A stretch of 64,000 nucleotides of DNA from Lactobacillus sp. (GCF_014803895.1 NZ_JAAVAU010000005.1:56431-120430), one strand, 5' to 3'; positions 33,146 to 43,120 are shown, numbered from the stretch's first letter. Numbers and translations are program-made. The notes: a model not told the origin generated them from the letters alone.

Positions 33146-35410
33146 ATGGAACTAAATTACTTAAATGATATTAATAATCTATTATTAGAAAAAGACAAAT
33201 TCTCTACCAACATATTACCATCAGGATTTAAAAAATCTGATGAAGTCTTTATTAGTAGAAATGAAAATAATTACTATTTACAATTTAATTTTAATACTGT
33301 TCCCTTACCTCACCAAGGATTTAAAATACATGTATCTGCTACTTTAAAAAATTATAAAAAAATTCTAGATATAATCTTTAACTACTGCAAAAACAATAAT
33401 GTTTGTTTTAAGTACATTTCCAATACATCAAATATTTCAAAAAATTTGAGTGGTAATGCAAAAGTGTGGTCTAGTGGTAAATTTATCACTATTTATCCTG
33501 ATAATTACTACGAGTTTAAAAAACATATCAACAATCTCTATAGAATAAAGCAATTAAAAAATTACGAAGGTATAGAAGTAATATCTGATAGAAGATATAA
33601 AGATTCTTCAATAATTTACTATAGATATGGAATTATTACAGGACCTAATATGCTTATATTTAATCCAAATAATAAAAATGATTATTATGAAGATTATAAA
33701 AATCTAATATATTATATTCCAAATTGGGTCACTGAACCTTTTCCAAAAAATATTGATGATAATAAAAAAAGCAAAATACTTTTTAATAAATACTTTCCAG
33801 TTAGAGCTTTAAATAATAAAGCTTCCGGATCTACATTTATTGTAGAAGATAATAATAAACAAAAATTTATTTTAAAAAATGCTAAGTCTGGATATATGAG
33901 TGGTCAAAATTATGAAACCTCAATTCAGCTACTGCAAAATGAAGCCAAAAACTTAAAACGATTAAGCAAATTTAACTTTTTACCAACTTACAAGGATGAA
34001 TTTTATGAAGACAAAGATTATTTTTTAGTCGAAAGTCTTGTAAAGGGTGAGGATATTGACTCTTTTAGAGCAGATATTAGAAACAACTTTGTTGATTCAT
34101 CTAAAAGAGAAGCCACCATTTTAAGATACAAGCTAATAATAGTTGACTTAATAAACAAATTAGAAAAATTGCATCAAAATAAAATATTTTTGGGTGACAT
34201 ATCAGCTAAAAATATTTTAATCGACATAGACAATAACTCTGTTAATTTTATTGATTTAGCTCAATCAGAATTTTTTTCCGACATCAATGAAAACTATTCT
34301 TTTTATAGAACTCCAGGATTTTTTGATAATAGAACTCCTTATTTGAACTTAGAACGACAAGATAATCAACAATTGGGATACTTGATAATATCATTATTTA
34401 CCAGAGCAAATATGTTCTTAAAAATTGATACATCAGGAAAAATGTCTTATGAGTTTTTCGACGAATATTTATCTACCTATAACCTTCCAAAAGTCTATTC
34501 TAATATTGTCAAAAAGTTACTTTTCTCTGAGTCTGTAGATTTAATTTCTTTATCCGAAACTGTACTATTATCAGATAATGGAAATGCAATATTTCACGTA
34601 AAAAAAGAAAAAATAAGTTATAAATCTATTCTTAAAAAAGCTACTTTAGCTTTACAATCTGCTTATATCGATAGGGTAACTTCAGAAAACGATTCGAAAA
34701 TTTTTAAATTTGATGACAATAGTGACTTTATTTTTAATAATAATTTAAATTCACTTAGATATAGCTACATCCTAAACAAAAATATCAGCAAAAAGAAACT
34801 TTTTTTAGAGTTAGACAAACTTGAAAATATACTACATACCGTAAAAAACAATAAGCAAGCGCAACAACTCAAATTAGGAAATATTCTCTCTCTAGTCTAC
34901 TGTTGTCTAAAAAATGCTATTACTAAAGAACAGATTCAACAAATAAAAGATATTTTATGCACGATTGATAAACTTTATAAAGTAAATAAAGATTCAAAGT
35001 TTATTGGATATAAAATGACTTACTCCTCCTCATACTTATCACCATATTTAGAAGATGGATCTGCTGGTATGTTAATCAATTTTCTTTTATATCGTGATAT
35101 AACTCATTCAAAACTATTTGATAATAATATTAAGCAAATTGTCGATAATCTTAAAACTTCTTTTATGCCAAAAACTGGAGGTTTTTCTAGAGGTTTATTA
35201 GGAATAATATTATCTTTAAATACCTATTCTAAAAAATTCCATGACAAAAAAGTCATAGAGAATATTACAATTATGGCTAACAGACTACCGTATTACTGCT
35301 TAAAATTAAATAATATTGCATACTTGATTACATCTTCTTTTGATAGGATATCCTTAGATATTGATGAAGGAAACCGTGGATTGACCAAAATACTAAACGC
35401 TTTACCATAA
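33146..35410 (+). CDS. Class III lanthipeptide synthetase (LanKC)
   Basis: 754 residues in three parts: an N-terminal phospho-Ser/Thr lyase-like region (~1-215), a Ser/Thr kinase-like domain (~225-480) with Lys244, catalytic GDISAKN (Asp351, Asn356) and metal-binding Asp370 in FIDLAQ, and a C-terminal LanC-like region (~520-754) with DGSAGML and GFSRGLLGIIL. No zinc ligands are evident, as usual in class III. It would phosphorylate, eliminate and cyclise the divergent precursor. It is about 100 residues shorter than typical LanKC, mostly in the cyclase part. Codon and base use are much more AT-rich than the copper operon beside it, a sign of horizontal transfer. Confidence 0.85.
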   Translation: MELNYLNDINNLLLEKDKFSTNILPSGFKKSDEVFISRNENNYYLQFNFNTVPLPHQGFKIHVSATLKNYKKILDIIFNYCKNNNVCFKYISNTSNISKNLSGNAKVWSSGKFITIYPDNYYEFKKHINNLYRIKQLKNYEGIEVISDRRYKDSSIIYYRYGIITGPNMLIFNPNNKNDYYEDYKNLIYYIPNWVTEPFPKNIDDNKKSKILFNKYFPVRALNNKASGSTFIVEDNNKQKFILKNAKSGYMSGQNYETSIQLLQNEAKNLKRLSKFNFLPTYKDEFYEDKDYFLVESLVKGEDIDSFRADIRNNFVDSSKREATILRYKLIIVDLINKLEKLHQNKIFLGDISAKNILIDIDNNSVNFIDLAQSEFFSDINENYSFYRTPGFFDNRTPYLNLERQDNQQLGYLIISLFTRANMFLKIDTSGKMSYEFFDEYLSTYNLPKVYSNIVKKLLFSESVDLISLSETVLLSDNGNAIFHVKKEKISYKSILKKATLALQSAYIDRVTSENDSKIFKFDDNSDFIFNNNLNSLRYSYILNKNISKKKLFLELDKLENILHTVKNNKQAQQLKLGNILSLVYCCLKNAITKEQIQQIKDILCTIDKLYKVNKDSKFIGYKMTYSSSYLSPYLEDGSAGMLINFLLYRDITHSKLFDNNIKQIVDNLKTSFMPKTGGFSRGLLGIILSLNTYSKKFHDKKVIENITIMANRLPYYCLKLNNIAYLITSSFDRISLDIDEGNRGLTKILNALP

Positions 35411-35428
35411 AAGAAAGTTGTGAATTTA

Positions 35429-37026
35429 ATGTCTATAAAGAATCTATTTAAATATAATATAATGTAGGTCTATCATTAGTGATTATTTCCTTCATACTAA
35501 TTGGATCAATTGCTCTAGCGGCAGGAACTAATTTGCTAACTGCTATCGGCAACACTTTGAAAGGTGGCCATATCTCAGTATTCATTGAATTACTCATAAT
35601 CTCAACCTTGGCTACTGTAGGCGGAGGAATTATTAAGTATATTGCCGTCTATTTATACAATAAGGCACAGCAGAACTATATTCATCACATCAGAGAACAG
35701 ATTACTCAATATTACTGGATTAAAGGTGTTAATGTGTCCGCAGCTCAAAATAGACTAACAAATGATATAAAAATAGTTAGCGACAGCCTATTAGATCCTT
35801 GTTTAAAAATATTATCATGTGGTTTAGAAATTATTCTTTCCGCAATTTTTGTTTATTCTTATAGTCGTCTATTATTTGTTTTAATAATAGTTTTGGCCTT
35901 AATTATCCTAATGTTGCCTAAATTACTTTCTAAACCTGTTGAAAAGGCAACTTCTATGTTGTCAGATAGTAATAAAAAATACTTAAACGTAGTATCTGAC
36001 TGGATTAATGGCTTAGCAGTATTACAAAGATATAAGCGAAGTAATATTTTTAAGTCTATCTTTGCTAAAGGAAGTAGCAAATTAGAACAATCTACCATTA
36101 ATTTAAGCAAAAAAAATAGCGAAATTAACTCTATTAATTATTCAGTTAATATTTTAGCTCAGAGTATTATTTTAACAGTAACAGGTATTCTAATAATCAA
36201 TAACGCAGTTGAATTTGGTGTTTTTTTCAGTATTGGTAATTTCGCCAGTAGTATTTTTACTAATTTAGTGGCTGTAGCTACTAATTTGACCCTATTAAAC
36301 TCCAGTCATGAAGTAAATAACTCTATAAAAAAACAATTAGATTCTCACATTGAAAGTAATTTTCCATCTCACTCAGATATAACCGACTTTGCAGCCCTTT
36401 CATTAAATAATCTTAGCTTCAAAGCAAGTTCAAGCGAACTTATTCATTATCCTGATATCAAAATTAAAAAGGGTGAAAAAGTATTACTTTTAGGAGACAG
36501 CGGCACTGGTAAGAGTACTTTATTTAAACTAATTTTAGGGACCTATAAGCCTACTACAGGAAAAATCACTTTTAAAAATTCAAATAACAAAGAAATTCAC
36601 CCCAATCCTTCTGAAATTGGTTATGTTCCCCAAGATCCTATCTTATTCCCTGGGACAATAGCTGATAATATTACCTTATTTAACCCCCAGCTAAATGATG
36701 AAGCACTATACTGGGCTTCTAAATTTGATCTGACAGCTGATTTAAAGAAATTTCCTAAGGGTATAAATAGCCAAATTGATTTAAACAATAATGTGTATTC
36801 TGGCGGCCAACGGCAAAAAATAATCTTAGCCCGCTCAAAATTATACAATAGTGAATTACTCTTAATTGATGAAGGTACCTCAGCTATTGACTCAAAAAGC
36901 ACTTTAAAAATATTAAAGAAATTACTTGATACAGATAATACTATTATTTTTATAGCTCATAATTTATCATCAGAAATTTTAAATATGTTTGATAAAAAAA
37001 TATACTTAAAATCTTCCAAAGACTAA
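35429..37026 (+). pseudogene. LanT-like ABC exporter, frameshifted near the start
   Basis: The natural start is ATG 35429 (MSIKNLFKYN), 18 bases after the synthetase, but the frame stops at 35465. Removing one copy of a tandem ATAAT (35454-35458 and 35459-35463) joins it to GLSLVIISFILIGSIALAAG and the rest. The remaining 515-residue frame can start at GTG 35479, which lacks a good ribosome binding site. It has five or six helices, Walker A GDSGTGKST, SGGQRQK and LLIDEGTSAID, with no peptidase domain. It should export the lanthipeptide. It may be a true mutation, a reversible slippage state or a read error. Confidence 0.75.
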
Positions 37027-37030
37027 ATAA

Positions 37031-37069
37031 AAAGTTCGTAGACTTCAAAATCTACGAACTTTCTTTTTA
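37031..37069 (+). terminator. Terminator after the lanthipeptide exporter
   Basis: AAAGTTCGTAGA pairs with TCTACGAACTTT, then a T-rich tail. Confidence 0.87.
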
Positions 37070-37089
37070 TATTCAATTAATTTCACTGA

Positions 37090-38235
37090 TTAATAATTTA
37101 TAACTGAAACAATTCCAACTTTATTAATTTTGATCTTGGTAGCTTGACTGACTTTCTTATTCTTTTTAAATTGCTTAACAGTGAAATAATTCTTCTTCCC
37201 CTTTAATTCTTCAGCAGAAATAAAGACCTTAGTTTTATCAGAAGTTGTTTTCTTACTGCTAATTTTTTTACCTAAATAATAAAGCGAAACTGAACTATTT
37301 GGTTCCGTACTCAAAGTAGCGGTAATGCCTTTTTTAGTACGTACAGTTTTCAACGCAACTGGTTGTTTAGCCGCATACTTAGAAGACGATAATTTTGTAG
37401 TAGAGGTTACCTTTTTGCCATGAGCATCTACTGCATACAATGAGAAGGTCTTATAGCCAGTAAACTTTACATTAGTTGTAAAAGATCCATCTTTTACAGA
37501 GGTTGTTTTTACCTCTTTATTTCCATACTTCACGACTACCTTCTTGCCCTTAGTAGCTAACCCGGAGATAGTAAGTGTCTTTTTAGTAGAATCGTATTTA
37601 CTTTTAATGCTTCTGATTTCTGGTTTTATAGTGTCATATACAGTAATTGTTACAATTTGATTTTCCATCCCAGGAATTGTATCAAATGATGCTACTGTAG
37701 AATACCTCTTATTCATTCCACGGACATCACAATCTTCTATTGGATAATATCTATTAGCAGGATTCATAACAGAAATACTACCTACACTATTGTGATTTAA
37801 TCCTAAAGCATGTCCAAGTTCATGTTCAGCAACATGTACTTGATCTGACGTACTATAATTCCACTTTTTAAAAGTAGTTCTATTTATTCTGACATCACTC
37901 GAAATAATCTGACCAGTTGATTTGTTATAGTTTACTGTATCATAACCTGCTACACTTGTATCATTACCAGCATAACTGCTTAAAGTAGTTTTAGAATGAT
38001 CTGCAGCTTTTTTCCATGCAAATCCTTTATTTTTCCATGCATTAATAGCCTGGCTCCAAACACTTTTATAATGATCAGAAATAGACTTATCATAATAATA
38101 AGCAGTCTTATACTTATACCTATATTTTGCAATAGGGGTAGTAGATAAAGTAGCTGCTTCTACTTTACTAGCTTCCCCCATGCCAGCTAAAGTTAATAAT
38201 AAAGCACTAAATACCCAAAATTTACTTTTTTTCAT
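37090..38235 (-). CDS. Secreted matrixin-like zinc metalloprotease
   Basis: 381 residues: signal peptide (1-28, cut near VEA-A), a catalytic domain (~35-190) with HELGHALGLNH (His138, Glu139, His142, His148) and Met-turn Met157 in SVMNP, then two Ig-like repeats (~205-290 and ~295-375) rich in Lys/Ser/Thr. This is the M10 matrixin zinc site; such proteases act outside the cell. GGAGG precedes the ATG. A 12-residue hydrophobic peptide gene and an Rgg gene lie directly upstream on the same strand, so it is probably the target of peptide signalling. It may mature or degrade secreted peptides, which is inference. Confidence 0.87.
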   Translation of the reverse strand: MKKSKFWVFSALLLTLAGMGEASKVEAATLSTTPIAKYRYKYKTAYYYDKSISDHYKSVWSQAINAWKNKGFAWKKAADHSKTTLSSYAGNDTSVAGYDTVNYNKSTGQIISSDVRINRTTFKKWNYSTSDQVHVAEHELGHALGLNHNSVGSISVMNPANRYYPIEDCDVRGMNKRYSTVASFDTIPGMENQIVTITVYDTIKPEIRSIKSKYDSTKKTLTISGLATKGKKVVVKYGNKEVKTTSVKDGSFTTNVKFTGYKTFSLYAVDAHGKKVTSTTKLSSSKYAAKQPVALKTVRTKKGITATLSTEPNSSVSLYYLGKKISSKKTTSDKTKVFISAEELKGKKNYFTVKQFKKNKKVSQATKIKINKVGIVSVINY

Positions 38236-38258
38236 AATTTACCTCCAAAATGTAATTA

Positions 38259-38297
38259 TTATGGTAATAATACTGGCAATAACATTTCCCAATCCAT
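38259..38297 (-). CDS. 12-residue hydrophobic peptide, candidate Rgg pheromone
   Basis: Minus-strand ATG 38297 has AAAAGGGGA eight bases upstream and encodes MDWEMLLPVLLP, ending in two TAA stops, 23 bases before the protease start. It has no signal peptide but a hydrophobic core, like SHP precursors of streptococcal Rgg systems, though shorter. Position (Rgg, then peptide, then secreted protein) and the MLLPVLL core are shared with the peptide at 53847. Too short for statistical support, so the ribosome binding site and the shared context carry the call. Confidence 0.55.
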   Translation of the reverse strand: MDWEMLLPVLLP

Positions 38298-38363
38298 ATG
38301 ATTTCCCCTTTTCTTAAATGTTCTAGAGATAGAGTAATACTAAATTTTATTATTTTTAATAAA

Positions 38364-38379
38364 ATTTCGAATACGAAAT
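38364..38379 (-). promoter_or_regulatory. Dyad upstream of the peptide gene
   Basis: ATTTCG-AATA-CGAAAT, a perfect 6-bp inverted repeat, overlaps the last codons of the Rgg reading frame's stop region and lies ~67 bases upstream of the peptide gene. Possible Rgg operator. An adjoining TTTTATTA/TAATAAAA repeat (38345-38364) could be a weak terminator of rgg. Confidence 0.35.
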
Positions 38380-38383
38380 ATTT

Positions 38384-39208
38384 TTACTGTGGCCAATTAT
38401 TAATGCCTGTTTTCGAACCAAGTTTTAATAATTCAACTTTAATTTTTCTGGCATCTAAAATCTCCCCATCAAATAATTTCCTATAATATTTTTCTGAGAT
38501 TCTATAAATCATAAAATGTGGTACATCTGGTAATTCATACAAAAAACTTAATGCATTCTGAACATTTATATTTTTTACTTCTCTTTTATCAAATTTCCAA
38601 TGCAAATAGTTATCACATAGCATTGCATACCTTTCTAACATATGTTCAGAAATTTTTTTCATCCTACTAATTTTAAAAAAGAAAAAACTCATTTTTTCTT
38701 CTATTAATTCAGACGATAAGATAACTAGTGATGTTGCGAACAACCGTAAAGCTGGAAGATTATTAATCCAATTTGAATCATTTTTAATTTTATTAATGAT
38801 CTGATTTTTAATTTTACTATCTAGCTTATCTAAATTTTTAGTTAAATCAGCAACTATCAAATAGTCATGGAATAATTCCGAATCTGATAATTCTAACTCT
38901 TTTAACTTAGTTATTAATAGTTGTACTTCTTTTAAATTTCCTGTATTTGCTTCAATAAACATTTGCTTCCTAATTTTATCTATACAATCTTTTCTACTAG
39001 ATATATATGTTTCCTTCAGTTTTTCAAAGAAATCTTCGACATCAATATCATGGAATAGCAATAGTTGTACTAAAGCTTCACTATTCAATATTTGCTTCTC
39101 ATTTATGACCTTTGAATAAGTTGCTTGTGACATTATATTCCCTGCCATTTGCTTATTATTTAATCCTAGTCTTCTTTGTTCATCTTTCAATGCTTCTCCA
39201 ATTGTCAT
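38384..39208 (-). CDS. Rgg-family regulator paired with the protease/peptide genes
   Basis: 274 residues with XRE helix-turn-helix (GEALKDEQRRLGLNNKQMAG, ATYSKVINEK) and Rgg helical-repeat domain. GGAAGGAG fixes the start at 39208. It is paralogous to the regulators at 25692 and 53990, which share the GxALKxExxxLGL opening. It is followed by a tiny hydrophobic peptide and a secreted protease on the same strand. A peptide-sensing activator is the expected role, by analogy with streptococcal Rgg/SHP. Confidence 0.85.
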   Translation of the reverse strand: MTIGEALKDEQRRLGLNNKQMAGNIMSQATYSKVINEKQILNSEALVQLLLFHDIDVEDFFEKLKETYISSRKDCIDKIRKQMFIEANTGNLKEVQLLITKLKELELSDSELFHDYLIVADLTKNLDKLDSKIKNQIINKIKNDSNWINNLPALRLFATSLVILSSELIEEKMSFFFFKISRMKKISEHMLERYAMLCDNYLHWKFDKREVKNINVQNALSFLYELPDVPHFMIYRISEKYYRKLFDGEILDARKIKVELLKLGSKTGINNWPQ

Positions 39209-39245
39209 TATTTTACTCCTTCCCAAAATTCTTTTTTGAATATAA

Positions 39246-39286
39246 TAAAAATCTTCGCTTATACAAGAATAAACGAAGATTTTTTG
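39246..39286 (-). terminator. Terminator of the amino acid permease
   Basis: AAAAATCTTCG pairs with CGAAGATTTTT around a 16-base loop. Confidence 0.8.
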
Positions 39287-39292
39287 CTTCAA

Positions 39293-40765
39293 TTACTTTT
39301 CCATCATCTGCTCACGTCTAGCTTCTCGCTTCCTAAGAATTGGCAAGATAAAGCCTAAACCAAAGAGCACAATAACAGTTATCACGTTAAGTAATAATTG
39401 GTGGTTAAAACCACTGGTACCAAATTTAACATTTTGTGGAATAAAACCTAAGGTCGCACAAACAAATGTGAATATCAAGCACCAGAATCCCACAGTCAAA
39501 GCACCAGTTTTATTTTTAATAAAGACATAATCAGAATGATACTTCTCTTGGTGCATTCTCATTGCTACAAAGGCGAAGAATACCCAACAAGTCTTGTACG
39601 GTGAAATAATACCGTTGATATTCAAGAGCCAGTTATAAATTGTATTGATATTTGGCAAAGTACCAGTTAAAAGTAATAAGAACAAACTCAACCCAACAGT
39701 AAAGGTATAAGAGTGAACTGGACGACCATTCTTGTTCTTTTTAGTAAGCCACTTAGGCATAAACTTATCAGCCACATCACCGGCAAATACACGACTTGAA
39801 GCATCAAGTAAAACGGCAAGTTGAGCCATCATAAAGAGTGCCTGCACAACAGCAAAGATATACATCAAGATCTTGCCCATTCCCAAGCTTTCTCCAAGTA
39901 ACTGGAAGGCATAGTAAGGACCGTTCATCTTGAAGTCATGTGGGATATGGTGAGCATTAAAGAACATTGCCAATGCTAAAGTACCAAAGATAGTTAAGAA
40001 TCCCGTCATAATTGCGAGCATCCACATTGACTTAGGGAAATCGCGCTTAGGATTTTTCATTTCAGAAACATATGGTGCAGCCAATTCTGCCCCAGACATT
40101 GCAAAAATCAATAAACCTGTAGTTGAAAAGTAGTTCAAACTAAAGCTTGGTTTAAACGCACCCCAGTTGAATGGTTGAGTAGCGATGTGGTGTCCGTTAT
40201 GAAGCACTGCCCATGCTGCTAAAGCAACAAATAGGAATGACATAATAAACATCGCACCCCCACCGATCAGTGAGAGAATTTCTAGAGAATTTTTGAGTTT
40301 ATTTTCTAATAAAATGAAAATTAAAATAATTACAAATGTTAGCATCCCAAACCAAAAGGTTGACATTTTTTTGTCGAGGGAATTATTACCAAAAATCATC
40401 CAACTGAAAGATACGATAACTGAGTTGGAGACATCTACAATATAAGGTACACTCTGGACCCAATACATCCAAGAAGTCCAGTAACCTAAAGTATCGTTAC
40501 TACTCCGACGTACCCAAGAAGCAAGACCACCTTCTTGATTATCAAAGGTTAAACTCATCTGACTTGAAATCAGTGCGTAAGGTATTACGTAAGAAAATAG
40601 CAGAAAGATCCATGAAATAACCACAGATAATCCTTGATTTTGAAATGGATAGAAAATATTTTCAAAACTGATAATTGTAACAAAGTCAATCAACGCAATG
40701 ACTGGCCAGCTCATATAGTGTTTTTTATTTGGTTCTAAATTGATGGTTTCTGTTTCTAAAGCCAT
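39293..40765 (-). CDS. APC-family amino acid permease/antiporter
   Basis: 490-residue membrane protein with about 12-13 helices of the APC superfamily. The region AMSGAELAAPYVSEMKNPKRDFPKS is typical of the glutamate:GABA antiporter-like branch. It is divergent from ornithine decarboxylase, so an ornithine/putrescine exchange role is plausible but unproven; it might equally be another amino acid exchanger. AGAGGAG precedes the ATG. Confidence 0.85.
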   Translation of the reverse strand: MALETETINLEPNKKHYMSWPVIALIDFVTIISFENIFYPFQNQGLSVVISWIFLLFSYVIPYALISSQMSLTFDNQEGGLASWVRRSSNDTLGYWTSWMYWVQSVPYIVDVSNSVIVSFSWMIFGNNSLDKKMSTFWFGMLTFVIILIFILLENKLKNSLEILSLIGGGAMFIMSFLFVALAAWAVLHNGHHIATQPFNWGAFKPSFSLNYFSTTGLLIFAMSGAELAAPYVSEMKNPKRDFPKSMWMLAIMTGFLTIFGTLALAMFFNAHHIPHDFKMNGPYYAFQLLGESLGMGKILMYIFAVVQALFMMAQLAVLLDASSRVFAGDVADKFMPKWLTKKNKNGRPVHSYTFTVGLSLFLLLLTGTLPNINTIYNWLLNINGIISPYKTCWVFFAFVAMRMHQEKYHSDYVFIKNKTGALTVGFWCLIFTFVCATLGFIPQNVKFGTSGFNHQLLLNVITVIVLFGLGFILPILRKREARREQMMEK

Positions 40766-41006
40766 AGCTCTCCTCTAATCTAAAATACTTGCACTTTATT
40801 TTGGGTTAGAAGAGAACCTTGGGCTTGGACGATTTGGTGGTAAGAACGAAATTCTTAATTTCACTTGTATATTTCCCCAACGATTTATATAATTTATCCC
40901 AAAGTATCCTTATAAAATGTAACAGGACATATGGAGAAAATTATAATGATTTTCTCATTAGTTGCAAGACTTTTTTTATAATTTTATCAACTTGGAAGGG
41001 GAAACG
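40766..41006. promoter_or_regulatory. Divergent intergenic region between permease and decarboxylase
   Basis: 241 bases between divergent genes. It holds a GAGAAAAT/ATTTTCTC inverted repeat (40934-40956), AT-rich promoter-like segments, and a strong AAGGGGA ribosome binding site for the decarboxylase. No gene is seen. The repeat may be a regulator site or a 5'-UTR hairpin. Confidence 0.35.
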
Positions 41007-43097
41007 ATGAATTTTTTGAAAATTGCCATTGGCAATGACATTAAAATTAACGATGCTGATATTTCTACAGAATCGCTTTCTAATCATATCAATGCTGCTC
41101 AATTAGCAGCAATTGTATTAAAACAAGACGATCAAGCTGCTTTTACAACTGCTAAAAATTTGCAACAAACTTCCGGTCTCCCTATTCCTATTATTTCAGT
41201 TAATAATTCTCAACTTAACAAAGAAGATTTAAAGAAAATTAAACACGCAGCTCAAACCTATATTGATAAAATGGTTCCAGGTTTTCTAACTGATTTAATT
41301 AATTTTGCTCAAGATCAACCAATTAGCTTTACCACACCTGGTCATCATAATGGTCAATACTATGATAAGCATCCTGCAGGTGCTCTCTTCAATAATTTTT
41401 TTGGTAAAAACCTAATGTATGCTGATACAAGTGATACTGTACCTGAACTTGGTGATACTATGACACATGATGGTACACCCTTAAGTGCTGAACAAAAGGC
41501 AGCTCAAACTTATAATGCCGATAAAGTTTATTTCTGTACTAACGGTACAACTAGTTCTAACTCAATATGTGCGAATGCACTTTTAACTGAAGGTGACCTA
41601 GTTCTATTTGATAGAAATAATCATAAATCCCTTTATAACAGTGCACTAGTAATGACAGGTGCTAAACCTGTTTATATTCCCACAGACCGTAATCCTCTAG
41701 GTTTAATTGGTGAAATGGATCCAGCAGCTCTTAGCGAAAAAAATATTCGTAAACAAATTGCTAAAGTTGCACCACAAAAAGCTCAAAAGAAACGTCCTTT
41801 TAGATTAGCAATCGTTCAAGCAGATACTTATGATGGGATTTTTTATAATGCGCAATGGATCATTGATAAAATTGGCAAACTTTGTGATTACATTTTATTT
41901 GATTCTGCTTGGGCTGGATTTGAACAATTTATGCCACTTACCAGCCAACTTTCACCACTCAATTTAAAATACGGTCCAGACGACCCAGGAATTTTAGTAA
42001 CCCAATCACTGCATAAGCAACAAGCAGGTTTGGCTCAAACTTCACAAATTTTAAAAAAAGATGCCCATATTAAGGGACAAAAACGTTACGTTGACCACAA
42101 ACATTTTAATCATGCTTACCTAAAATTTGTAACTTCAAGTTACTCTTATCCACTTTATGCTTCCTTAACCTCGAATGCTTATATTACAGCTGGATCAAGC
42201 AATCGCCAATGGTGGGACGAAGTTGTTTGCTTAGGTATTAAATGGCGTAAACAACTTCTTAAGAAATCTAAACTTTTTCGTCCATTTGTACCAGATAATT
42301 TTGGTGAGATTTCTATCAATGACTTAGCAACTAGCAGCAAATACTGGCAACTTAATCCAAATGAAACTTGGCATGGATTCCAAAAAATAGCAAAGGGTGA
42401 GGCAATGCTTGATCCAACTAAAATTACCGTTATTACCCCGGGAATAAATATTTCAAAAAAGAAATATGAAGCTACTGGAATTCCAGCTCCAATCGTCTCT
42501 GAATTTTTAATGGAGAAAAGGATCATCCGCGCTAAAGGTGATTTGAATTCAATTCTTTTCTTACTCACACCCGGTGACAGTGAGGCAGAACTCAATATAT
42601 TGCTAGATGCATTTTTAGAATTTGAAGAACTTTACAATAAAGATGTACCCCTTAAAAAAGTTATGCCCAAACTTGCTCAAACTTATTCTGACCGATATAA
42701 AGGCTATACTCTCAAGCAACTATGCCAAGAAATGCATAACTACTATAAGGATAGCAATACTTTTACTCTTCAACAGGAGCTCTTTGCAAAATCTAATATG
42801 CAAAACTACACCTTACTTCCTAAAGAAGCTGATACGTTTTTCATAAAAAATGAAAGTGAACTAGTTGATCTATCCAAAGTTCAAGGACGAATTGCTGCCG
42901 AGGGAGCCCTTCCTTATCCACCAGGCGTCTTTATCGTCGCTCCTGGTGAAAAGTGGGGAGCTATTGATCAGAAATACTTTGAAGTTCTAGTTGGAGCTAT
43001 TGAGCGCTTCCCAGGCTTTGTTCCAGAAATTCAAGGCGTTTATTGGAATCAAAGTAAAGATGGCAAAATTTCTGTTCAAGCTGAAGTACTAAAATAA
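41007..43097 (+). CDS. Inducible ornithine/lysine/arginine decarboxylase
   Basis: 696-residue PLP-dependent fold-I decarboxylase, most like the inducible ornithine decarboxylase known from Lactobacillus 30a: a short N-terminal wing domain, FTTPGHHNGQYYDKHPAG, FDSAWAGFEQF, the PLP-lysine motif TQSLHKQQAGLAQTS, and a C-terminal domain ending LPYPPGVFIVAPGEKW. It would convert ornithine to putrescine plus CO2, consuming a proton, and so help acid tolerance with the divergent permease. The start is set by the AAGGGG site before ATG 41007. Substrate preference is inferred from resemblance. Confidence 0.87.
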   Translation: MNFLKIAIGNDIKINDADISTESLSNHINAAQLAAIVLKQDDQAAFTTAKNLQQTSGLPIPIISVNNSQLNKEDLKKIKHAAQTYIDKMVPGFLTDLINFAQDQPISFTTPGHHNGQYYDKHPAGALFNNFFGKNLMYADTSDTVPELGDTMTHDGTPLSAEQKAAQTYNADKVYFCTNGTTSSNSICANALLTEGDLVLFDRNNHKSLYNSALVMTGAKPVYIPTDRNPLGLIGEMDPAALSEKNIRKQIAKVAPQKAQKKRPFRLAIVQADTYDGIFYNAQWIIDKIGKLCDYILFDSAWAGFEQFMPLTSQLSPLNLKYGPDDPGILVTQSLHKQQAGLAQTSQILKKDAHIKGQKRYVDHKHFNHAYLKFVTSSYSYPLYASLTSNAYITAGSSNRQWWDEVVCLGIKWRKQLLKKSKLFRPFVPDNFGEISINDLATSSKYWQLNPNETWHGFQKIAKGEAMLDPTKITVITPGINISKKKYEATGIPAPIVSEFLMEKRIIRAKGDLNSILFLLTPGDSEAELNILLDAFLEFEELYNKDVPLKKVMPKLAQTYSDRYKGYTLKQLCQEMHNYYKDSNTFTLQQELFAKSNMQNYTLLPKEADTFFIKNESELVDLSKVQGRIAAEGALPYPPGVFIVAPGEKWGAIDQKYFEVLVGAIERFPGFVPEIQGVYWNQSKDGKISVQAEVLK

Positions 43098-43120
43098 TTT
43101 ATTTGGAGGTTTTTTACAAA

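Noticed and set aside
33146..35410. LanM-type (class II) or class IV synthetase
   Set aside because: No LanM dehydratase pattern, and the C-terminal part shows no Cys-Cys-His zinc ligands required in class IV; the kinase plus degenerate LanC layout fits class III.
42179..42595. 138-codon minus-strand ORF inside the ornithine decarboxylase
   Set aside because: Antisense shadow of a well-conserved enzyme; no ribosome binding site.
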